DNA of 64,000 nucleotides from Acanthococcus lagerstroemiae (lineage: Eukaryota > Arthropoda > Insecta > Hemiptera > Eriococcidae). The notes beneath the pieces are model-generated. The model saw nothing but the letters and a program-made list of their open reading frames with translations, had not been told where the DNA came from and ran no database searches. Position 1 is the first letter of the stretch, and the number at the start of each line of letters is the position of its first letter. This document shows positions 11,936 through 22,265 of the stretch, piece by piece. A program made the position numbers and the translations under genes. The stretch is taken from the NCBI GenBank assembly GCA_031841125.1, contig CM063106.1, positions 71,598,101-71,662,100 on the forward strand. Reading direction: 5' to 3'.

Positions 11936-12207
11936 CAGAGACGAAACTTGTCTTTTCTGTTTCGGAGGGGAGGGGGGGAGAAGGAAAATTTGTCGACAAA
12001 TATTTTTCGAAAACTAAAAATTCGCCGACAAATATTTTTTTTTAAATTGGAAATTTGCTGATTTTTTAATCGAAATATTTTAAAGTGAAAAAAAAAGCAA
12101 TAAACAAACAAACGCTCTTAGAAAATGAAAAATTCAAATGAACAGTTTCAAAATTTGCCCGCCGCCAAATTATTGGGGGTGCCCCCCGCGCCATAGTTAC
12201 ATCCCTG
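11936..12207 (+). repeat. MITE copy 1 of the composite unit
   Basis: Starts CAGAGACGAAACTTGTC and ends CCATAGTTACATCCCTG. The body shares CGACAAATATTT, TTAATCGAAATATTTT and GAACAGTTTCAAAATTTGCC with the copy at 12868. Same orientation as that copy. Confidence 0.75.
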
Positions 12208-12867
12208 CAAGTGCAGATTGGAACCTTATCCCCCAAGCACGCACATTTGCGCACATGAGTACACCCTAGGAAAGGGTAAGCTGGAAGGATGTTAGGAATA
12301 CTTATGAGGAATACACAACTTCCTTTACACATTAAGGTGGTCGTTATTTACTCTTGGTGATATTTTTTTCTAAATTTTCTCTAATTCGTTTTTAAATAAT
12401 TGGTTCCAATAAAATTAAATTAAAATTAGAAAATCTACCAAGTTTCAGGTCGATCAGATTGGGGGAATCTTGGCCACAAGCTCATTTTCGTTCTTATGGG
12501 AAAAACACATGGAGTTTTGACTTCTGTTCCAGACTAAATTTCCCTATTTATTCACCTGGAGCAAAGCCCGTAAATTAAACAATAGAACATTCGCTATCGG
12601 ATTCAACTTGTGACTTTAAAAAATAAGTCTTTTGCTTTCAACTTTTAGATTTTAATAAAATGTTCATTGTTCAAGTTTCTCAAATTTCAGGCTCTAGGTC
12701 AAAAGAGAATCTAGTAAGATTAATGTTTGCTACAGACTTTCAAATCTTCGAAATGTCTTCCAGATTTCAGTTTTGTTTCAACCTTTCAAATAACGGTCGA
12801 TACTTGGCTTGAAACCTTCGGCTTTTGACTGACTAGTCTCTGACAGGAGTCCAAGGTACTCCATTTT

Positions 12868-13134
12868 CAGAAACGAAATTTGACTGTCAGTTTGGGGAGG
12901 CGGAGAAGAAAAATTTGCCGACAAATATTTTCTAAAAACTAGAAATTCCCCGACAAAATTTTAAAAAATTAAAAATTTGTTGATTTTTAATCGAAATATT
13001 TTTCAATTGAAAAAAAAAATGAACATTCATAAAAAATGAAAAATTCAAAGGGAACAGCTTCAAAATTTGCCGACTGCAAAATTGTTAGGGAGGAGGGGTG
13101 TTTCAACCCCCACACCCCTATAGTTTCGTCCCTG
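12868..13134 (+). repeat. MITE copy 2 of the composite unit
   Basis: Starts CAGAAACGAAATTTGACTG and ends CTATAGTTTCGTCCCTG. The body is collinear with the copy at 11936 but differs at many positions, so the two are not a recent duplication. Confidence 0.75.
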
Positions 13135-13473
13135 TACAAAACGAACAAAATTGGCAACACATGTACTTGTGGCGAGCTTAGGCTCAGTGGGCGAGGACCT
13201 AATAAATCTAATTGAATTGAATTATTGAATTGAAAAATCTTTCAACGCTAAAATTCTCTACTTATTTTACAACAACTGCAAAACCTGTCTGTACTCTGTA
13301 TTCGTAGATGAAGATGATTTTGGATTAAAAAGTTTTAAAAAAAGGGAGATTTTTCGGGGTGTAGCAAACATTTTTGAGGTGTAGCAAACGTTTTTCCGAG
13401 GTGTAGCAAGCTGTTTTGGGGTGTAGCATTGTGCTACACCCGCTATACAAAGGCTGCCACCGGTGATTAGAAT

Positions 13474-13890
13474 GGAAAATCATAGACTGAGTCGTGATTG
13501 TAATCTTGCAATTAATTAGTCAAAGGCAGATTAAAGGAAAGTATGAGGGTGAGTGAGAGTCCATATTAGAGAAGAACTATTAGTGGAAGTCATGAGTTTG
13601 AAAATCAACGCAAGGGTCTTATACTCAAAAGTTGAAACCAAAACTGGAAGTCGAAGTCTCAGGTGAACAAGAAGCTGAAGTAGGAGTCAAAGAGTTGAAG
13701 TAATAACGAAGGAGAAATGAGAATCGAAGTCGATATATAAAAGGCTGGAATTAGGATGAGTCCAAATTGGAGTCGAAGTCAGAGCAAGGTTGCAGTCGAA
13801 AACAAGACAAGAGCTTAATGTGGAAGTTGGATAAGAAGTCACAGTTTATAAAGAGTGTAAAAGCACAACTTGGAGTCTAATTCAGCCTGA
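13474..13890. repeat. Diffuse AGTCGAAGTCAGA-type repeat, right block
   Basis: Continuation of the 11200-11709 block after the hAT insertion, with phrases such as GGAGTCGAAGTCAGAGC. Confidence 0.6.
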
Positions 13891-14289
13891 AAACTATACA
13901 TCATAACTATATTCCTATTCAATAATTAATAACTGTCATGTGTAGTCTACGATTTTTTCTTTTTTTTTTGTGTTCCTTTTTATGCTATTTCGGTGCATTT
14001 AAATTCTACTTATCACTGGTCAACAATATATTCTAATATTTTGAACTCCATTAAATATAGCTTCACTCCCATTCGAAGGACGGGTAATGCGGCTAGTCTC
14101 AATTCATAAATGAACCTTTTTCTTCTTCCTTTCATTTTTTTTGGGTGGTGCTGATGCTCGAGCACGTGAGCACCACTATGTTCGCCACCAGTGAGAGTGG
14201 GAGTGCAAAACGAGATACCTCGGCCAAATAATATCCTTCAGTAGAAGAAAATTGAAAATTATAGAAAATGTAAAAAATGATAAATGTTA

Positions 14290-14510
14290 TTTTTAATCTG
14301 TTTTTGATGGCGAGGGGAAATGGAAATTAGGGGGAGGTGGAAGAGAAAATGAGAATAATGACAATCATGATTAAGAATATTGTTTTTTCAACTTTCTCCT
14401 GTAGAGAGGAAGTGGGAAAGGAAGTATTTATTGTTACCGGTAGTGCACTGCAAAACTGATTTTTCCGGTGGCCTGTCAGGTCCCACTCCGCTCCTGTCAG
14501 CCCTGCTCAA
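14290..14510 (+). repeat. Interspersed repeat family Q, copy 2
   Basis: Matches the inverse of 1750-1975 over more than 150 bases, including GACAATCATGATTA, ACTTTCTCCTGTAGAGAGG and GGTGGCCTGTCAGGTCCCAC. No coding frame. Confidence 0.6.
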
Positions 14511-14639
14511 CTGTATGTACAACCACGGGTGCTTATGTATCTCGAATCTGTGTAGCAAATCGCCGCACGAATGCCCATTATGCAGATGTGTTTTCGTGCA
14601 ACTACATCAATCTCTTGAAGCGTTCTCGCGGCGATAGCA

Positions 14640-15400
14640 TCGATATCGTATTATGATGTACGAGGCAGGTCCAACGAGAAGTTCGCCCGAATGGGAATCT
14701 CTCCGGCAATATTGCTTACAAAAATGTCGCCGTCGTGTACGGAACGTCGTCGCCGTTGCGTCGCAGTCGTCGGTGAATAACCTCGCGGGACGCCATGTCG
14801 ACTTTACCATTTTTGGTCGATCGAAACGCGTAAGCGTAACGATTTAAGGCGTTGCGGTGACCCGTGAAAACTAAATACGACGTAAATTGAATTCGATAAA
14901 GGGGCCCCCGTACGCTGAATGCGTAAATTAGTACCTGTAAGTACCCTTCATTGGCGACTGCAACTGAATGGCACGTAACACTGCTCGTGATCGCGACCAG
15001 ATCGACGAATGCGAGAGGCGAGCACGACGTACACTCGTATCTAGTTACATATATTATTATATAGTTTTTGCGAATTAGTGCACCATTGAAAGAAGCTTGA
15101 ATGGTTGATGAGGATGCAAAGCGAGGCTCGCGTGCTCTCTTCAACGATATCACTTCCTAACCTGTTTACAAGTACACGATGATCACGCTGGGTAGATATG
15201 TTCGGTTCCCAATCGACGGCCATGCTGGGGTACACCTCGAGGTGAATCATTTATAACGCATTCCTGGTAAATTCTGTTGATACTGATTACATTACGTTTC
15301 AAAGTTCACCTCGATGTCGACGAAGATGCGGAAAATACGAGCTGGTTACAGAGTCTGAAGGTCGAACGGTAAAACTTCAGCTTCCGGCTTTAACTTTCAA
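14640..15400. other. CpG-rich unique segment; 15150-15350 has a diverged copy
   Basis: Dense in CG dinucleotides (for example GTCGCCGTCGTGTACGG). The 3' part from CCTAACCTGTTTACA to GATGCGGAAAAT aligns collinearly with 22075-22250 despite much divergence. No terminal repeats, coding motif or RNA fold was recognised. It may be an ancestral regulatory segment and its duplicate, or an old unnamed repeat. Confidence 0.45.
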
Positions 15401-16039
15401 CCATGAAGCATAGACGCGAATAGGGAGTGGGCTTTGGGGGCTTAGTGCCCTGAACCCTCTCAAAGCCTCTCCACCCAAAAAATCTGGAAAATTATGCTCA
15501 GTAACTGTGGTACTTGTCAGCCCTCCCCCCATGAGCCTGCCTTACTCTAAGATAGCTGTTTGCGTATGCCTTTTAGTCTAAAACTCTTACTATCGACTTT
15601 CGGGTTATCCTTAGCTTTAACCCCTTGGAAAACATTCGAATTGCAACTTAAAACTTTTGCCTTTCAATTGGCAAAATAGATTATTTTCGAAATTTTGTTC
15701 ACTAGCGAGATACGAGTACTGAGAAATTGTTAAAATTAAAAAGTTTACCAAAAGTCAATTACATTCAACTGTAGCTTCCAATTACTGAATTTTTGAAATG
15801 GCTTCCGGTTTCCAGTTAGCTTTATAACTTTCTGAAAACGTTCAAGTTTCGGCTTTTGACAGACTCGCAGGCGTTGGATGGATATATACATTACTGTATG
15901 AGATCTATCTCAGTGTACTCCTACAGGCACCTTGAGTGTGAAATTCCACATTCTCAGTATTTGGATGGGAAAAAGTACCTAACTCGTAGAATTTCTAGAG
16001 CGTGAAAGAAAAGTAATAATATCTCTTTATTTTATTTAC
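15401..16039. other. Intronic stretch without recognised gene
   Basis: AT-rich with a loose CTTCCGGCTTTCAACTTT texture also seen around 12600-12850. Nothing else supported. Confidence 0.35.
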
Positions 16040-16460
16040 ATGGATATGTCTAGTGGCTCACTACGCAAAAGAGAAAAATTCCGCAGAAAACGTGCCGCAA
16101 GCAACGCTCCGCCAAAAATGTTTCACAAAAAAAAATGTTCCGCAGAAAAACGTTGCCACCGTGATGTAGTTGCGTATTCCTCTTTACACGGTTATTCATT
16201 CTATCACGTTTTAACCGGCCGACACTAAGAAGGCCGAACAAAGCCGAGAAGGTACGACTAGAAAAGGCATTGGAATTTTGGGTATGCGCCTCAGCGCGTT
16301 CGCCCCACCTGGACAACATATGAGGAGTTATCTGTCAAAAGGGCGTCCGTTCAATGTATTTCTAATGGAACGGACGCCCTTTTGACAGATAACTCCTCAT
16401 ATCGATGTAACAGTGTCGTTCCCTACAGCGGTCGGACTCTTTCTTTTTGGCAGTACTTTC
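16040..16460 (+). mobile_element. MITE family M, copy interrupted by a 77-bp foldback
   Basis: Starts ATGGATATGTCTAGTGGCT and near its end carries CACCTGGACAACATAT, the inverse of the start. Internal phrases AAAATTCCGCAGAAAA, TATTCCTCTTTACACGG and GACTAGAAAAGGCATT recur in the copies at 19141, 24391 and 25930. It is cut at 16321 by a foldback insertion. Homologous copies without that insertion show the empty site. After the insert it continues to GCGGTCGGACTCTTTC. Confidence 0.75.
16322..16398. mobile_element. 77-bp perfect foldback microelement, copy 1
   Basis: Arms of 31 bases (starting GAGGAGTTATCTGTCAAAAG) are perfect inverse repeats around a 15-base spacer. ATAT flanks both sides (16318-16321 and 16399-16402), while the homologous MITE at 24391-24690 has a single ATAT at the same position. 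That is direct evidence of insertion with a 4-bp target duplication. The second copy is at 61898-61974. Confidence 0.9.
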
Positions 16461-17139
16461 GGCAAAAACGTTCAATTTGGTACTTTTGAACAAAATATGA
16501 CTTTACTCGAAAGCTATAGAATGCATGCATTGAAAAATGTTTAAAATGTTTCGGTCGTAATACATATTTAATTGTTTATGAAAAAGAAGAAAGAAAAAAG
16601 AAGTTGTTACCAGAACTTTTATCGATACCAACTACGAGTAAATATTAGGGTACACATTAACTCCACGATAGGAAGTCAGTATGATTCAGGGGAGGGGGGT
16701 TCTAGAAAATAAGTTGAGGTGATGGAGGTGAATTTCAACAGGGCAGTCGATGTTATAGATTTTGAAAACGGTGAGTTCAATTTTCAAAATAATTTCTGTA
16801 TACAATCTATTACGATTCCTCCAAACAGGGCTTCTGGTCCTAGAAAACAACGTCGGAACTAAGAATTGTTTTCAAAATTTGAATTCAGTGACCTCAAGAA
16901 ACTGTAAATTGAAAACTATCTCTATAAAAGGCCATTATTCTGCAGGAATCCACATTGATGGCTCGAGAATCAGTTTTGGTGCAACTCTAATGAATCTAAT
17001 CCAGAAATTATCATCCGAATTAAATCTACTGACTTTTCAGAAACCTGTAATTTCAATAAAATTCTTAATGTAATGAGCCACAGACTAAAGGAAACATTTG
17101 TCGATTCATGGACTTTATGATTTCCTAATGAGCCTAGAA

Positions 17140-17490
17140 GATCTGGGTCTTGTTATCAAGAAAAATAAATGGAGATACGGGGGCCACATTTCAAGATTGG
17201 GGTAAGAAGGTGGGAAAAGGGTGGAAGGTGGACCCGTATGACTACAAAGGAATATAGGTAGACGCTGACCGTTGGCGAGATGAATTCCGCAAGGAGCTGG
17301 TCCCATGTGAAAAGAATACCCTGGACAGAAGGAGCTGGAAGGATAAAGTGAGGGAACTGGGGGAGGCTCATACCCAATAATGGGTGGGTAGAGAAGGCTG
17401 AGGGCAGGGAGGGGCCCGCTTCCCCGTCTTACCCTCGGCACAGTAAGTGCTAAAAGAATTGTGAAATAGACGGAATTACCCAACAAGAGC

Positions 17491-17530
<40 letters not shown>
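17140..17530 (+). pseudogene. 5'-truncated LINE 3' end with 40-base A tail
   Basis: Frames on the + strand show KKNKWRYGGHISRL followed, with shifts, by segments like WKVDPYDYK, DEFRKELVP and WTEGAGR. These match the end of an RTE/jockey-like ORF2 (K-W-x-x-GGH-x-x-R-L ... R-P-x-x-R-W-x-D-E-F). A run of about 38-40 A follows at 17492-17530. AGATCT occurs at the 5' junction (17148) and GATCT after the tail, compatible with a short target duplication. The long pure tail hints at a fairly recent insertion. Confidence 0.7.
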
Positions 17531-17532
<2 letters not shown>

Positions 17533-17799
17533 TCTTCTTTTGCCGGAAAATGCTGATACAGACGTTAATACCACAAAAAGAAACGTCAGAAAGGGGTTTG
17601 GTTCAATCCGGCGCAGCCAGTTTGGCGCGACCGATTCGGCGCAGCGAGTAACTTGGCGCAATATTAATTTGGCGCAAAATAAGTTGAAGATAGACGCGCA
17701 GTTGGAGGATTTGATGAACTACTTCGAGAATACGTACCATTACGTTCGCGTAGCTTGCGAACCCCTAATTTCAGAGAGAAACCCGACTCGTAGCGCGAC

Positions 17800-18256
17800 C
17801 GTGTCGCTGGCAACAGGTCTCTCGGGAGGGTTGTGTTTTACACCCTCCAGATTACGTCACGACTGGTGAAAGCGGCCACGGTCAGGCTATATAAACTCGA
17901 ACAGCGGCCATTCGAAATGACTTCTTCAGAGCGAGGCTTACTGGCAGTTCTACTTTGGTATACTCCGCTGCGTGCTGCATCCAGGTGTCTGGTGTACCGT
18001 TAAGGATATATCCAAACCAAGAACCTTCGATACATTCCCGTCGCAGCATCCAGGTGTCTGGTGCTCCGGGACAGAACCGTCGCGACGCCTGCGATTTCTG
18101 ACCTAACGAGGGAAGTATTAAGTCTGATTGCAAAAGCCGCCCCCGTGCCTCTGTCGTTGCTTGTACATATTACTCTAAGAGAACATCATAATACAGTTAT
18201 GATCTTTTAACCCTTGTTATCATTTCTCCGGCGTAGACGAACCTCACAACTCTCAA
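17800..18256 (+). mobile_element. Gypsy-like LTR fragment
   Basis: The segment has promoter-like CTATATAAACTCGAACAG at 17887 and an internally duplicated motif GCATCCAGGTGTCTGGTG (17978 and 18047). It lies directly before a short gag-like start codon context at 18262. The layout TATA, leader, then gag start fits a 5' LTR plus leader of an LTR retrotransposon. The exact LTR borders and primer-binding site could not be fixed, and no second LTR was found. Confidence 0.5.
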
Positions 18257-18261
18257 CTTCA

Positions 18262-18390
18262 ATGTCTTACAACCTCCGCTCGAGGAAATCAGACGTAACA
18301 CCAAGAAGTTTGCCTAACGCAACCATTGTAACCTCCCCCAGCGTAACAGTGGTCTCCACGCGAACTTCCCCCGGTGTAACAGTACATTAG
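18262..18390 (+). pseudogene. Truncated gag start of an LTR retrotransposon
   Basis: ATG at 18262 opens a 42-codon Ser/Thr/Arg-rich peptide beginning MSYNLRSRK that ends at TAG 18388. Basic, serine-rich gag starts of this kind are common in insect gypsy-like elements. The frame is broken and no protease or polymerase follows, so it is a remnant. Confidence 0.45.
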
Positions 18391-19140
18391 GCAACCTCTC
18401 AGGACAGGAAGAAAAAACCCACGATTTCGTATTCCGTGGTGGAATGTTTACCAAAGAACTCTGGATAACGACCCGCGTACTAATAACTGTGCCAAAGCCG
18501 GACATCGGCGTTTGCAGGTCGAATTTGGTTTCTCGCACCCTACCCGGGCACAGAAGGCGTGGTATGTACACTATACACACACTTGGAGAGTGCCACGGCG
18601 CAACCCCCACTGAAAAAGAAGAAGCACAAGAAGCACGTTGACCGCGAGGAATCAATAGAAAAAATTGTTGTAGACTACAATAGCAGAAGGACCATCGAAT
18701 ACCTGCGAGCGATAACGCATAATTTTTAGGAATGTGTTGTCGAAAAATAGGGGGGGGGGCATGATTTTAACATATTAGTTTAGTTTATAATAAATCTTTT
18801 TTTTAATATTTATCTTTTAGAGAAATTTTTTCGCGCCGAGTTAAATGTGCGCCCAATTTTTCTGCGCCCAGAGATGCCTGCGCCGAATCCCTGCGCCAAA
18901 TCGATCGCGCCCAATTAAACGGCTCCCGTCAGAAAGTACTGTTTAGTGCCGAACAGACGCTTTTTTTTTTAACGTCAACAGCTGTTTTTAGGTTTCAGAA
19001 ATTCTAGATACCATTTCCTGTCTAAATATCGAAAATTCGGAATTTCTTATTTAAGATGTGGTTTTATTGTTCATTCATATTTTTAGTCCATATTTCTCAT
19101 TTTTGGTAAAATGAAGTAAACCCAAAAAAATAAAAAGGAG

Positions 19141-19410
19141 TTGACCGTTCCATGGAAGCACATTGTTGCGTGGATATCGCGCAGCGTTGACGCGCGTACT
19201 CGAAATTATTCCGATGCCTCCACTAGTCGTTCATTCTTGACTTCGCTTGGCATTCTCCCTGTCAGCCGGTCAAAATGTGATGGAACGAATGACTGTGTAA
19301 AGAGGAGTACGCAACTATATCACAAATCACGATGGTAACGTTTTCTTGCGGAACATTTTTTGTGGAGCGTTTTCTGTGAAGTTTTCCTCTTTTGCATGGC
19401 GTGCTATTAA
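19141..19410 (-). mobile_element. MITE family M, inverted copy
   Basis: Read on the minus strand it matches the copies at 16040 and 24391: GGAAGC-type end, CCACTAGTCGTTCATTC, GTCAGCCGGTCAAAATGTGATGGAACGAATGA and GATGGTAACGTTTTCTTGCGGAAC. It ends in the AAACATATCC motif, which runs into the adjoining 89-bp tandem repeat. Confidence 0.7.
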
Positions 19411-19551
19411 ACATATCCTGGTGAAAAACAAAGTAATTTGTTTTTTTTATCAGTACTTATTACCATTGACGATTGTTGATTTGGAATTTCCTTGCTATTA
19501 AACATATCCAGGTGAAAAAAAAGTAATTTTTTTTTATCAGTACTTATTACA
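19403..19551. repeat. 89-bp tandem repeat, locus 1
   Basis: About 1.7 units of a repeat with CCATTGACGATTGTTGATTT, GCTATTAAACATATCCAGGTG, an A run, and TTATCAGTACTTATTAC. The first unit begins inside the end of MITE M at 19403. Confidence 0.75.
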
Positions 19552-20188
19552 TCACAAACTGAATTTTGAAACGCAGAAGAATAGAGATTATGATTTCCGA
19601 ATCAAATTGATATTAAAAAGCGATTAGCTATCTTTTTCTTTGTGAATTAATAGGATATGAGAATTGTTCTATTATGTGCCGAGTTGATGTAGATAACTGA
19701 ATCGATAAGCTTCGTTCGACGATGATAGAAAATCCTGTGTTCTCTGCTCGTGTTCGAGTATATTCATTCACAGAGCTGTGATTATCATAATATCGGGATG
19801 AACAATTCATCAATTTATTGTCGAACATTTATCAGTTCCTACATTTGTAAAGAACAATAACGTAATACGAATGAAAGGCTTTTTTCACAAGATCGCTTCT
19901 CAAATTGTTGTTCCATCTCCGTTATGAAACTTAGAATCATTGAATGTTCGTCGTTCGATACAAGTCAAAGTTACAGCATCACTGTGTTGGCGGTTTGTTT
20001 TGTGTACATGCATGTGCCACATTCCTAAATTCTAAAAGGGAAATTACGGGAAATTAATTTCAGAATGAATTTACGAGAAAAGAGAACTAATCAAGAAAAA
20101 CAAAAAGAGCATTGATTTTAGTCGTGAAAAATACTTCTAGAATCGGCTACTCTCGTTCTTGCGGTTTTTTGGCTGTTGGGTAGTGTTA

Positions 20189-20395
20189 CCATTGACGATT
20201 GTTGATTTGGAATTTCCTTGCTATTAAACATATCCAGGTGAAAAAAAAGTAATTTGTTTTTTTATCAGTACTTATTACCATTGACGATTGTTGATTTGGA
20301 ATTTCCTTGCTATTAAACATATCCAGGTGAAAAAAAAAGTAATTTGTTTTTTTATCAGTACTTATTACCATTGACGATTGTTGATTTGGAATTTC
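20189..20395. repeat. 89-bp tandem repeat, locus 2
   Basis: The phrase ATTGACGATTGTTGATTTGG starts at 20191, 20280 and 20370, giving a period of 89-90 bases. The one-base change lies in the internal A run. The units are nearly identical to those at 19403-19551, so both loci share a recent origin. Confidence 0.85.
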
Positions 20396-22064
20396 CATAT
20401 TCCCCCTTATTCGTGGAGACATTTTTGGACTGATCACTTGGGAAAACGAACATTCGGGAAAGTAGTTCTGGGAAATTGACGGGGAATCCCCTCCCCCTTT
20501 TTTCTGTTAATCGATTCGTATTTCAGCCAGGCGTCAACGTGTTTCCAAACTGCGTAAAAATAAATTCACAAGAAAGAATGAAAAATGAGTTCTTTGCAAA
20601 TAAAATAAGCAAGGCAATGGTTTCCTAGGAATTCACTTTGAAAATAGAATATTAGACAAGTACCCTCCGAAATGGGACCAGAACCCTTTTTATTGAAATT
20701 CTAATCGACCGGATCCAAAAATTATTCTCAACATGGAAATCAACATATTCAAAAATATTAGATAGGTACATACCATGTCGAATTTCACTTTCACTCTTGA
20801 TTCTGTTTTTACCCCCCCCCCCCCCCTAGAAGTTCCTAACTTATATCGCGGAGTCAGTCTACATACATCATTTTTACTTAGTGTCATATAACCGACTGAA
20901 ATTTGAATAAACATGTTCCTAAAGCTCTTGAAGGTCGAAAAATAATTGGTTTTAGAAAATAGCAAGACATAATCTAGTTTCTCATAAAGGAGGGAGGAGG
21001 ACTGAGGTGTCACTTATCAAGTTGCCTAACCGAGTTGAATTCATAACGGTCTACCATCTTTACACCAACGTCCGGTGTTTAATCAACGTCCGGTGTTTAA
21101 TGAAATTAAAAAAAAAAGGGGTATTCACCAAGTATAAAAGGAGAATACCTTATGATTCCTATTTTTCCTGTAAAATTTTTCTTCAAATTTCAACTCTCTT
21201 CCTTCTCCGCCTTTCCTTCCTAATTACTTAATCTTCATATGAAATAAACGTTCACAACGAAAATGAATTCAGCGGTCTCCAAAATATGAGGAATGATAAT
21301 CATGCAGAGTACTCGTAGAATTTTCTTCATTGAAGCCCTTTACCCGTTCCTACATACCCCAGTTTGCATATGAGGTTGAAATTAACCAAAGGATTTCAGT
21401 GACTCATGAAACTGAGGACTGACGCAATATTATGTTTATATTTTATAATTTTTTGACCGCATCCACATTTGGCACCTCAGTTTGGAGTGTAGTGTTTGAT
21501 CGAGGTATGAATTGAATTCAGCTGCCTTGAAACCCCACTATTTGATGCACTGATTTCATTATTGGTAGAATGAAAGGTTAAAATGTCCCACTGCTGAAGT
21601 CTTCTTTGAAGCTAGTAAAACAAGAAAACACGTATCTAGGGAGCAAGAGGGGAGCAGGGGACAGAAACGAAAACATTTAACGAGATGATATCGGAATTCA
21701 GAAATTTATTTAATGGTGACTAGCACTTTTTTCTCCCTAAGACTGATAAATTATCAAAAATATTACATTGCCACCCAAAAAATGTTCAACGTTGAGAAGG
21801 GTTACTTTGAACCTTTCTTTACGACGTTTGTAAAACAGATACGAACAAAATGCGAGATATGATTTTTATGTAGCATTCTACACGGAATCAGTATTTTTCC
21901 GCTTCGAAAAAATGAAAAAAAACAACAAAAAACAATCTTGTGGCTCCATTTTTCCTGAAAGATACTACGGATACTCGGCTAAAGTCATAATTAGTTTTGT
22001 CATTCAGTTTTCTGTACCAAAATTCAGTTTCTCTACAGTTTTTCATTTCTTATGCATAATAATT
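20396..22064. other. Intronic stretch without recognised gene
   Basis: A C run of about 15 bases sits at 20812-20826. An 18-base tandem duplication containing CAACGTCCGGTGTTTAAT lies at 21067-21102. No gene or element ends were found. Confidence 0.35.
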
Positions 22065-22265
22065 GTACTGAACTAACCTGTTTGCATGCAGACAATGATC
22101 ACGATAGGTTGATTGGTTTGATTTCCAATCAATGACGTTACTTTGATGCACTTCGATGTGATGAATCATTGAGAAAGAATTTATTATAAATTCGGCAAAT
22201 ACTGCGATTACGTTCCGAAGTTTAACTAAATCTCAACAAAGTTGCGGAAAATCCCGGCTGTATCA
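22065..22265. repeat. Diverged copy of the 15150-15350 segment
   Basis: CTAACCTGTTTGCA, ACAATGATCACGAT, TTTCCAATCAATGACG, ATGTGATGAATCATT, GATTACGTTCCGAAGTTTA and AGTTGCGGAAAAT occur in the same order and spacing as their counterparts at 15156-15335. Many differences are CG to TG or CA. Confidence 0.65.

Larger units (their letters stand above)
11936..13134. mobile_element. Composite hAT-like unit nested in the larger hAT
   Basis: The unit is bounded by an exact 8-bp direct repeat TACAAAAC (11928-11935 and 13135-13142). Its outer ends read CAGAGACGAAACT and, inward from the right, CAGGGACGAAACTA. It consists of two similarly oriented copies of one MITE (11936-12207, 12868-13134) around 660 bases of other sequence. 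The inner flanks (CAAGTGCA and TCCATTTT) do not match each other or the outer duplication. This pattern suggests that two MITE copies moved together with the DNA between them. Confidence 0.75.
11718..13465. mobile_element. Non-autonomous hAT element, 1748 bp
   Basis: The left terminus CAGCGGTGGCAGCCT and the right terminus (read inward CACCGGTGGCAGCCT) agree in 14 of 15 bases. The flanks carry an exact 8-bp target duplication, ATTAGAAT, at 11710-11717 and 13466-13473. Subterminal GGTGTAGCAAA-like motifs repeat near both ends (11801, 13356, 13378, 13401, 13421) and may be transposase binding sites. There is no transposase frame. A separate composite unit lies inside at 11936-13134. Confidence 0.88.
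17594..18926. mobile_element. Mutator-like element with 10-bp target duplication
   Basis: The decamer CGTCAGAAAG flanks both sides exactly (17584-17593, 18927-18936). The termini are imperfect inverted repeats (GGGTTTGGTTCAATCC versus inward GGAGCCGTTTAATTGG). Behind each lies a set of GGCGCA-containing motifs (five on the left to about 17670, six on the right from 18832) pointing inward. Target duplications of 9-10 bp are a hallmark of Mutator-like transposons. No complete transposase is present. Much of the interior is a gypsy-like LTR fragment. The alternative is another DNA transposon class with a 10-bp duplication. Confidence 0.75.

Noticed and set aside
17492..17530. 40-base A run as an assembly artefact
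   Set aside because: It sits exactly at the 3' end of a LINE fragment, where a poly(A) tail is expected, though its length may still be imprecise.
18262..18660. MULE transposase or FLYWCH domain inside the Mutator-like element
   Set aside because: No clear motif could be read in any frame. The clearest segment is a gag-like start of an LTR element.
20189..20395. CRISPR-like array
   Set aside because: Units of 89-90 bases are contiguous without unique spacers, and the genome is eukaryotic. It is a plain tandem repeat.
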